From the NCBI GenBank assembly GCA_021793875.1, contig JAJYRX010000029.1:1-11373 (forward strand): 11,373 nucleotides of DNA. The letters run 5' to 3'. A program made the position numbers and the translations under genes. A model generated the notes under the pieces. The model was not told where the DNA came from. It ran no database searches and was given only the letters and a program-made list of their open reading frames with translations. Position 1 is the first letter of the stretch. Each line of letters begins with the position of its first letter. Below, in pieces: positions 7,070 to 11,373 of the stretch. Source of the stretch: Pseudomonadota bacterium. Lineage in GTDB: Bacteria > Pseudomonadota > Gammaproteobacteria > Burkholderiales > Burkholderiaceae_B.

Positions 7070-7076
7070 TCACCTT
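7070..7076 (-). promoter_or_regulatory. Ribosome binding site favouring the inner secY GTG
   Basis: AAGGTGA is complementary to the 16S 3' end (GGTGA of the extended Shine-Dalgarno sequence) and lies five bases before the GTG at 7064. The outer GTG at 7073 falls inside this motif and has only GGA before it. Confidence 0.5.
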
Positions 7077-7515
7077 ATTCCAGCGAGCCGCCAGCAGCTT
7101 CTATTACCGCCTTAGCACCAGCAGTTGCGCCAATACCACGTAGGATAACCTTGCGGGTTAATTCACCCGACTTAATTACCTTAGCTGATCGGACGCCATG
7201 CCCTACTATGCCGGCCTGCTTCAAAGCCTGAAGATCTATTTCATCTATGGGCAGCTTTTCAAGCTCTGACAGACGCACTTCAGCGCGCAAGTGTTGAGTA
7301 GCAGATGTAAAGCCGCGCTTAGGCAAACGACGGTGTAAAGGCATTTGTCCGCCTTCAAACCCGGCCGCAACGCGTCCACCTGAACGAGCCTTAAGACCCT
7401 TATGACCACGACCTGAGGTTTTACCCCAACCGGTAGCGCGACCACGACCAACCCTTTTACTGCTGTGCTTAGAGCCAGGCGCAGGGCTTATGCCATTTAA
7501 TTGAGTGATGTCCAT
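7075..7515 (-). CDS. rplO: 50S ribosomal protein L15
   Basis: Late-assembly large-subunit protein. The 146-residue product (E. coli 144) begins MDITQLNGISPAPGSK and continues with RVGRG and the glycine-rich KTSGRGHKGLKARSGG (about 32-47), then FEGGQMPLHRRLPKRGF (about 54-70). The C-terminal half has the AKVIKSGELTRKVI stretch typical of L15. The open frame runs upstream to 7548 but overlaps rpmD. The ATG at 7515 has AAGGA six bases before it and begins at the family start. The gap to rpmD is 10 bases and to secY only 1 or 10 depending on the secY start. Confidence 0.96.
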   Translation of the reverse strand: MDITQLNGISPAPGSKHSSKRVGRGRATGWGKTSGRGHKGLKARSGGRVAAGFEGGQMPLHRRLPKRGFTSATQHLRAEVRLSELEKLPIDEIDLQALKQAGIVGHGVRSAKVIKSGELTRKVILRGIGATAGAKAVIEAAGGSLE

Positions 7516-7521
7516 GCCGAT

Positions 7522-7526
7522 TCCTT
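7522..7526 (-). promoter_or_regulatory. Ribosome binding site of rplO
   Basis: AAGGA, overlapping the last base of the rpmD stop codon and six bases before the ATG at 7515. It decides the rplO start against the longer frame that begins at 7548 inside rpmD. Confidence 0.75.
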
Positions 7527-7711
7527 TAAACTTCAGAAACCGTGACAAGGTAATCCACCTTGCGGATCATGCCACGGACTTCGGGGGTATCGACCAGCAC
7601 GCGGCTGCTATTGACACGGCGTAACCCTAGACCACGCACTGTGTCGCGGTGATCTTTTTTGGTGCCAATAACAGAGCGCACAAGCGTAACTTTAATTTGC
7701 TTCTGTGCCAT
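7526..7711 (-). CDS. rpmD: 50S ribosomal protein L30
   Basis: Small large-subunit protein of 61 residues (E. coli 59). It shows IKVTLVRSVIG (6-16), the GLGLRRVNSSRVLVDTPEVRGMI core (about 27-49) and ends KVDYLVTVSEV, all typical of L30. The ATG is three bases after the rpsE TAA. The Shine-Dalgarno sequence is a GGGG formed by the last coding bases of rpsE (CTG GGG TAA), so reading rpsE and starting rpmD are physically coupled. Confidence 0.96.
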   Translation of the reverse strand: MAQKQIKVTLVRSVIGTKKDHRDTVRGLGLRRVNSSRVLVDTPEVRGMIRKVDYLVTVSEV

Positions 7712-7714
7712 TTT

Positions 7715-8230
7715 TTACCCCAGTATATCTTCAACAGACTTGCCACGTTTTGCGGCAACCTCTGCAGGTGTTAAGCAGCTTTTAAGGCCGTTAAGGGTGG
7801 CACGCACCATATTATAGGGATTACGTGAGCCATAACTTTTTGCAACTACGTTACGCACGCCCATAACCTCAAAAATAGCACGCATTGGACCACCAGCAAT
7901 TACCCCGGTACCTTCCGCTGCAGGCAAAATTAAAACCTTGGATGCACCATGACGCCCTTCAACAGCGTGAAACAATGTGCCATCTTTAAGAGGTACTTTA
8001 ACCTGGCCACGGCGGGCAGCTTCCATTGCTTTTTGTACAGCCACTGGAACCTCACGGGCCTTGCCCTGCCCCATACCTATACTTCCATCGCCATCGCCAA
8101 CCACAGTCAGGGCTGCAAAGCTCATGGTACGACCACCTTTTACAACCTTGCTGACCCGGTTGACCCCTATCATTCTTTCGCGCATGCCGTCATCACGGTC
8201 GTCGGCTGCGTTTCTTTGTGCTCTAGCCAT
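7715..8230 (-). CDS. rpsE: 30S ribosomal protein S5
   Basis: Small-subunit protein at the mRNA entry site, involved in fidelity and helicase activity. The product is 171 residues (E. coli 167). The N-terminal S5 domain has RVSKVVKGGRTMSFAALTVVGD (25-46) followed by GQGKAREVPVAVQKAMEAAR (54-73). The C-terminal domain has GTGVIAGGPMRAIFE and VVAKSYGSRNPYNMVRAT. The region around the lysine/glycine-rich loop (KVVKGGR), where spectinomycin resistance changes map in E. coli, is intact. The Shine-Dalgarno sequence is AAGGA, built on the rplR TAA. Confidence 0.97.
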   Translation of the reverse strand: MARAQRNAADDRDDGMRERMIGVNRVSKVVKGGRTMSFAALTVVGDGDGSIGMGQGKAREVPVAVQKAMEAARRGQVKVPLKDGTLFHAVEGRHGASKVLILPAAEGTGVIAGGPMRAIFEVMGVRNVVAKSYGSRNPYNMVRATLNGLKSCLTPAEVAAKRGKSVEDILG

Positions 8231-8240
8231 TTTATATTCC

Positions 8241-8606
8241 TTAGAACTTCAAGCCGGCTTCGCGAGCGGCTTCGGCCAGTGCCTTAACACGGCCATGATA
8301 ACGGAAGCCCGAGCGATCGAAAGCTACGGATTCTATACCAGCAGCCTTGGCCTTTTCGGCCACACGCTTGCCTACTATGTTGGCAGCAGCAACCTGATTT
8401 CCCCTAGTGTTGCTGTCGGCCAGCGACTTTAGAACTTCGGGCTCGAGCGTGGATGCGCTAACTAGCACCCTGTCGCCTTCAGGCGAGATTATGTTAGCGT
8501 ATATGTGCTGGTTAGAGCGGAAAACTGACAAGCGATGTACACGCAATGTATTGATTTTCCGACGTGTTGCCATAGCACGACGCAAACGGGTTTGTTTTTT
8601 ATCCAT
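8241..8606 (-). CDS. rplR: 50S ribosomal protein L18
   Basis: 5S rRNA-binding protein of the central protuberance, working with L5. The product is 121 residues (E. coli 117). It opens with a basic tail (MDKKQTRLRRAMATRRKI), then LRVHRLSVFRSNQHIYANII (about 21-40), and ends with AFDRSGFRYHGRVKALAEAAREAGLKF, the family signature. The ATG at 8606 has AAGGA seven bases before it. The 21-base gap to rplF is among the longer ones in the spc part. Confidence 0.97.
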   Translation of the reverse strand: MDKKQTRLRRAMATRRKINTLRVHRLSVFRSNQHIYANIISPEGDRVLVSASTLEPEVLKSLADSNTRGNQVAAANIVGKRVAEKAKAAGIESVAFDRSGFRYHGRVKALAEAAREAGLKF

Positions 8607-8627
8607 GATTCGTCCTTGCCTGCTCGG

Positions 8628-9161
8628 TTATTTCTTCTTGGCTTCTTTAAGGGCCACATGCTCGTCTGCATAACGCACTCCCTTACCTTTATAAGGTTCG
8701 GGACGTCGGAATGAGCGAATTTCGGCGGCCACTTGGCCAACAACCTGCTTATTAATACCCTTAACCACCACTTCTGTTTGGTTAGGACATTGAATAGTTA
8801 TGCCCTCGGGAGTTGAATACACGATATCGTGTGAATAACCAAGCTGCAGTTTGAGATCGTTACCCTGAAGCTGGGCACGGAAACCCACACCCACCAGGTT
8901 TAACTTACGTTCAAAGCCAGTGCTGACACCCACAACCATATTGTTAACCAATGAACGCATGGTACCAGCCATTGCTCGTGCATCGCGCGAATCATTAGCC
9001 TGGGCGAAAACCAGCTCACCGTCGTCTAGGCTTATGGTTACGTTAGGGTTTAGATCTTGCTCTAACGTACCAAGCGGCCCCTTTACGGTGATCTTGTTGG
9101 CTTCAAGAGTTGCCTGAACATTATCAGGCACTTTAACGGGAGAGTTTGCAATGCGTGACAT
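8628..9161 (-). CDS. rplF: 50S ribosomal protein L6
   Basis: Large-subunit protein near the base of the L7/L12 stalk and the sarcin-ricin loop, made of two related domains. The product is 177 residues, exactly the E. coli length. It starts MSRIANSPVKVP, has ITVKGPLGTLEQDL (about 24-37), GVGFRAQLQGNDLKLQLGYSH (around 90-110), and the signature RRPEPYKGKGVRYADE near the end, with a lysine tail. The open frame extends to 9206 but overlaps rpsH. The ATG at 9161 is supported by GGGGG five bases before it, directly following the rpsH stop. Confidence 0.97.
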   Translation of the reverse strand: MSRIANSPVKVPDNVQATLEANKITVKGPLGTLEQDLNPNVTISLDDGELVFAQANDSRDARAMAGTMRSLVNNMVVGVSTGFERKLNLVGVGFRAQLQGNDLKLQLGYSHDIVYSTPEGITIQCPNQTEVVVKGINKQVVGQVAAEIRSFRRPEPYKGKGVRYADEHVALKEAKKK

Positions 9162-9166
9162 ATTTA

Positions 9167-9171
9167 CCCCC
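9167..9171 (-). promoter_or_regulatory. Ribosome binding site of rplF
   Basis: GGGGG directly follows the rpsH TAA and lies five bases before the ATG at 9161. It supports this start over the longer frame beginning at 9206 inside rpsH. Confidence 0.7.
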
Positions 9172-9564
9172 TTACGCCACGTAGCATAGAATTTCGCCGC
9201 CAACACCGCTTTCGCGTGCTTTGCGGTCGGTCATGACGCCACGTGGAGTGGACACTATTGCCACACCAAGACCGTTCATAACGCTTGGTATAGCTTTACT
9301 GCCACGATAAACACGCAGGCCAGGACGAGATATTCTGTCTATGCTCTCGATTACTGGGCGGCCAGCGTAATATTTAAGAGTGATTTCAAGCACGGGCTTT
9401 TTATCGCCATTTACCTGAAAATCTTCTATATAGCCTTCATCTTTAAGCACGGCAGCAATTGCGGCCTTTAGCTTGGAGGAGGGCATGCTAACCGACTCTT
9501 TATTGACCATTTGCGCGTTACGAACGCGAGTCAACATGTCGGCGATTGGATCGCTCATGCTCAT
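9172..9564 (-). CDS. rpsH: 30S ribosomal protein S8
   Basis: Primary 16S rRNA-binding protein; in E. coli it represses translation of the spc mRNA at the rplE start. The product is 130 residues. It starts MSMSDPIADMLTRVRNAQ, has ASKLKAA-like helix residues (SSKLKAAIAAVLKDEGYI, 29-46), LEITLKYYAGRPVI, and ends with the signature VSTPRGVMTDRKARESGVGGEILCYVA. An ATG two codons in is possible, but MSMSDP is the usual betaproteobacterial start and GGGGG lies seven bases before the outer ATG. The gap to rpsN is 11 bases. Confidence 0.97.
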   Translation of the reverse strand: MSMSDPIADMLTRVRNAQMVNKESVSMPSSKLKAAIAAVLKDEGYIEDFQVNGDKKPVLEITLKYYAGRPVIESIDRISRPGLRVYRGSKAIPSVMNGLGVAIVSTPRGVMTDRKARESGVGGEILCYVA

Positions 9565-9575
9565 GTGTATTCCCC

Positions 9576-9881
9576 CTACCAGCTAGACTTAGTCATGCCG
9601 GGAATTTGTCCCCGCATGGTCATTTCGCGCACTTTGTGACGCGTTAAACCAAACTTGCTGTAAACACCACGCGCACGACCTGTTACCGCACAACGATTGC
9701 GAACCCTAGTTGGGTTTGCGTTGCGAGGCAGACGCTGAAGGTCAAGGCGTGCCTGATAGCGTTCTTCATCAGACTTTGATTGGTCGTTAATAATTTCAAG
9801 CAACGCTGCGCGCTTAGCCGCGTACTTCTGTACTAGCTTCATGCGCTTAACGTTACGATTAATAAGTGAAAGTTTTGCCAC
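9576..9881 (-). CDS. rpsN: 30S ribosomal protein S14 (zinc-free type)
   Basis: Head protein of the small subunit. The product is 101 residues, the long form without the CxxC zinc ribbon. The only cysteine is C64 in RNRCAVTGRARGVYSKFGLTRHKVREM (62-87), and the protein ends IPGMTKSSW. The start codon is GTG, fixed by the invariant MAKLSLINRN. A TAAGGGG stop plus Shine-Dalgarno composite from rplE lies just upstream. L36 in the same cluster is the zinc-binding form, so the two zinc-variable proteins here are of opposite types. Confidence 0.97.
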   Translation of the reverse strand: MAKLSLINRNVKRMKLVQKYAAKRAALLEIINDQSKSDEERYQARLDLQRLPRNANPTRVRNRCAVTGRARGVYSKFGLTRHKVREMTMRGQIPGMTKSSW

Positions 9882-9892
9882 GTTATCGCCCC

Positions 9893-10432
9893 TTAGTTGC
9901 GAAACGGGAAGCTGAAAGCACTTAGTAGAGCTTTTGCTTCGTCGTCACTCTTGGCTGTAGTGGTAATGCTAATATCAAGACCACGCACAGCGTCGATTTT
10001 GTCGTATTCGATTTCGGGGAAAATGATTTGCTCTTTTACCCCCATGCTGTAATTTCCATTGCCATCGAAGGCACGCGCAGAAACCCCACGAAAATCACGA
10101 ACGCGTGGCAGCGCCACAGCAATAAGACGATCGAGGAATTCGTACATGCGGCGGCCACGCAGGGTTACCTTGCAGCCAATTGGATAGTTTTCGCGAATTT
10201 TGAAGCCCGCGATGGCTTTACGAGAAACAGTAACTATGGGTTTCTGACCAGATATTTTGGTTAGATCAGCCACAGCGTTATCCATAACCTTGCGGTCGGC
10301 AACTGCTTCCGAAACACCCATATTAAGAGTGATTTTCTCAATACGCGGCACCTCCATGACACTCTTGTAATTAAACTTGGACATGAGGTCTGCCACGACC
10401 TTATCTTGGTATAACTTTTGTAAACGAGCCAT
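9893..10432 (-). CDS. rplE: 50S ribosomal protein L5
   Basis: 5S rRNA-binding protein of the central protuberance that contacts S13 and the P-site tRNA. The product is 179 residues, as in E. coli. It has MEVPRIEKITLNMGVSEA (26-43), SGQKPIVTVSRKAIAGFKIRE (61-81), LRGRRMYEFLDRLI, and FPEIEYDKID with a terminal AFSFPFRN. The ATG is 11 bases after rplX with a TAAGGGG junction. In E. coli this start region is the S8 repressor target. I could not recognise an S8-type stem here by eye. Confidence 0.97.
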   Translation of the reverse strand: MARLQKLYQDKVVADLMSKFNYKSVMEVPRIEKITLNMGVSEAVADRKVMDNAVADLTKISGQKPIVTVSRKAIAGFKIRENYPIGCKVTLRGRRMYEFLDRLIAVALPRVRDFRGVSARAFDGNGNYSMGVKEQIIFPEIEYDKIDAVRGLDISITTTAKSDDEAKALLSAFSFPFRN

Positions 10433-10443
10433 GTTTTCGCCCC

Positions 10444-10764
10444 TTATGCCTTGGCACCAACGACAGCGCCGCTGGAACGGAACACACGAACCTTTTTGCC
10501 GTCTTTAACCTGTATACCAACGCGGTCACCCTTGCCGGTTTCAGGATTGTACAAAGCCACATTAGAAATGTGGATTGGCATGGTTTTATCTATGATGCCG
10601 CCAGCAACACCTGCCATGGGGTTGCCCTTGCTGTGCTTTTTAACCATATTGACGCCTTCCACGAGCACGCGGTCGGAACCAACACGAGCTAGCACAACAC
10701 CACGACGGGATTTGTCGCGTCCGGCTATAACTATGACTTCGTCGCCTTTACGAATTTTTTGCAT
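10444..10764 (-). CDS. rplX: 50S ribosomal protein L24
   Basis: Assembly-initiating large-subunit protein at the tunnel exit. The product is 106 residues (E. coli 104). A KOW motif covers about residues 4-24 (IRKGDEVIVIAGRDKSRRGV), followed by VNMVKKHSKGNP and PIHISNV (63-69). The ATG has GGGG five bases before it, directly after the rplN TAA; the gap is nine bases. It lies between rplN and rplE as in the standard spc operon. Confidence 0.97.
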   Translation of the reverse strand: MQKIRKGDEVIVIAGRDKSRRGVVLARVGSDRVLVEGVNMVKKHSKGNPMAGVAGGIIDKTMPIHISNVALYNPETGKGDRVGIQVKDGKKVRVFRSSGAVVGAKA

Positions 10765-10773
10765 AACTGCCCC

Positions 10774-11142
10774 TTACAGTACTTCGGGAGCCAGGGACAC
10801 GATTTTCATGAACTTGTCTGTACGCAGCTCGCGAGTGACAGGCCCAAAAATACGTGTGCCAATGGGTTCTAGCTTGGCGTTAAGCAATACAGCAGCATTA
10901 CCACCAAACTTTATAAGAGATCCGTCGCGGCGGCGAACACCCTTAGCTGTACGCACAACAACGGCGTTGTATATTTCGCCTTTTTTGACACGCCCGCGCG
11001 GAGCCGCCTCTTTAACTGCGACTTTTATTATGTCGCCAATAGCGGCATAACGGCGCTTGGAGCCACCCAACACCTTGATGCACTGCACAGAGCGAGCGCC
11101 GGTATTGTCGGCCACGGCAAGCGTGGTCTGCATTTGAATCAT
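10774..11142 (-). CDS. rplN: 50S ribosomal protein L14
   Basis: Large-subunit protein at the subunit interface (bridge with 16S rRNA helix 14) and first gene of the spc operon. The product is 122 residues, close to the E. coli length. It begins MIQMQTTLAVADNTGARSVQ, has VLGGSKRRYA (24-33), the L14 signature between about 61 and 87 (VVVRTAKGVRRRDGS then FGGNAAVLL), and ends IVSLAPEVL. The ATG is preceded by AGGAG with a six-base spacer, the strongest Shine-Dalgarno sequence in the spc part, as expected for the first gene after a leader. Confidence 0.97.
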   Translation of the reverse strand: MIQMQTTLAVADNTGARSVQCIKVLGGSKRRYAAIGDIIKVAVKEAAPRGRVKKGEIYNAVVVRTAKGVRRRDGSLIKFGGNAAVLLNAKLEPIGTRIFGPVTRELRTDKFMKIVSLAPEVL

Positions 11143-11176
11143 GACTACTCCTGTTCCAACTTAACCGCAAAACACT

Positions 11177-11188
11177 GCTATATATAGC
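11177..11188. repeat. 12-base palindrome in the rplN leader
   Basis: GCTATATATAGC is perfectly self-complementary and lies 34 bases before the rplN ATG. It could be a protein-binding site or, as duplex DNA, an AT-rich melting element. No -35 box of reasonable match lies at the right distance, so I do not call it a promoter. Confidence 0.4.
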
Positions 11189-11198
11189 TGCACCGTAC

Positions 11199-11212
11199 GG
11201 CCAGTTTTGGCC
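11199..11212. repeat. Short inverted repeat in the rplN leader
   Basis: GGCCA and TGGCC pair around a four-base loop (GTTT on the plus strand). The overlapping 8-base palindrome CCGTACGG lies at 11193-11200. It may form a leader hairpin in the spc mRNA; function unknown. Confidence 0.35.
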
Positions 11213-11319
11213 CCGTCAGGTTTGATAGTACTTGAATACGCTAACAAACCCTGGGTTGAATTCTTGCTAAAGCCCGCGTGCTGACAGTGAACCTGACTGC
11301 GAAAACGGGTGACTAAATA

Positions 11320-11346
11320 TATATACCATGCGCTTAAAAACAACAA
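11320..11346 (-). promoter_or_regulatory. Candidate extended -10 promoter for the spc operon
   Basis: On the minus strand TTGTTG (11346-11341) is followed, after 15 bases, by TATATA (11325-11320) preceded by TGG, an extended -10 arrangement. The overlapping TATATT (11321-11316) is an alternative -10. The -35 match is poor and the spacing short. A start here would give a leader of roughly 165-170 bases. Confidence 0.3.
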
Positions 11347-11361
11347 AGCGCATAAAGCGCA
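11329..11361. repeat. AAGCGCA repeats with one inverted copy
   Basis: AAGCGCA occurs twice, nine bases apart (11346-11352 and 11355-11361), and its inverse TGCGCTT once (11329-11335). Either direct copy can pair with the inverted one in RNA, giving two alternative 7-bp stems. The T-rich stretch between the arms on the minus strand recalls a terminator, but it lies in the loop rather than after the stem. Confidence 0.4.
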
Positions 11362-11373
11362 CCCTGGACAGAA

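Larger units (their letters stand above)
11143..11373 (-). promoter_or_regulatory. Upstream and leader region of the spc operon
   Basis: At least 231 bases without a convincing gene. The C-terminus of S17 (rpsQ), expected upstream, is not encoded within the window, so the gap between the S10 and spc operons is longer than this. The region holds a possible promoter near 11320-11346, GC-rich repeats (11329-11361), an inverted repeat (11199-11212) and a 12-base palindrome (11177-11188). The only open frame (61 codons, TTG start) resembles nothing I know. Confidence 0.6.

Noticed and set aside
7977..8432. Plus-strand open frame of 151 codons
   Set aside because: Antisense to rpsE and rplR; composition follows from the codons of those genes.
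10433..10443. S8 feedback site at the rplX-rplE junction
   Set aside because: E. coli has one here, but I could not find a matching stem with the S8 core by eye; a structure search would be needed to claim it.
10451..11050. Plus-strand open frame of 199 codons
   Set aside because: Antisense shadow of rplX and rplN, both unmistakable on the minus strand.
11161..11346. Minus-strand 61-codon frame upstream of rplN
   Set aside because: It has a TTG start without a Shine-Dalgarno sequence, contains palindromic leader sequence, resembles no protein and is not S17. Most likely non-coding, though a leader peptide cannot be fully excluded.
1..11373. Possible novel system, mobile element, CRISPR array or transferred island
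   Set aside because: Every gene belongs to a well-known family in its conserved order. No transposase, integrase, spaced repeats, attachment site or foreign-looking gene is visible.

Overview
The window is almost entirely the minus-strand spc and alpha ribosomal-protein operons of a betaproteobacterium, most likely in Burkholderiales near the Alcaligenaceae/Bordetella group. Three things support this: the unbroken order secY-infA-rpmJ-rpsM-rpsK-rpsD-rpoA-rplQ (infA sits inside the cluster, unlike in Escherichia coli); the cutA-dsbD pair after rplQ; and protein details such as the MSMSDPIADMLTR start of S8. The genome looks moderately AT-rich for that group by eye, with many ATA and TTA codons even in ribosomal genes. 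Base composition was not computed and the genus cannot be fixed.

Layout in transcription order (right to left). 11373-11143 is a non-coding upstream region with palindromes and a possible promoter; the end of the S10 operon (rpsQ) is not in the window. Next come rplN, rplX, rplE, rpsN, rpsH, rplF, rplR, rpsE, rpmD, rplO, secY, infA, rpmJ, rpsM, rpsK and rpsD. These are tightly packed, and several junctions have a stop codon running straight into the Shine-Dalgarno sequence. rpoA and rplQ then follow across two longer gaps (112 and 102 bases) that contain hairpins. A strong rho-independent terminator closes the ribosomal block at about 2267-2299. cutA starts immediately after it, and dsbD follows and runs off the left edge.

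The ribosomal genes supply large-subunit proteins (L14, L24, L5, L6, L18, L30, L15, L36, L17) and small-subunit proteins (S14, S8, S5, S13, S11, S4). They are co-expressed with initiation factor IF-1, the SecY translocon core and the RNA polymerase alpha subunit. cutA and dsbD are a separate module: a small trimeric CutA protein and the inner-membrane reductant conduit that feeds electrons to periplasmic thiol-disulfide enzymes.

Start sites were revised where the longest reading frame ran back over an upstream gene or terminator (rplO, rplF, cutA, secY). rpmJ (37 residues) and the edge-truncated dsbD were translated by hand. I see no mobile element, CRISPR array, tRNA, rRNA or unfamiliar gene. 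This is a conserved housekeeping region, and the points worth a second look concern expression control rather than a new system.
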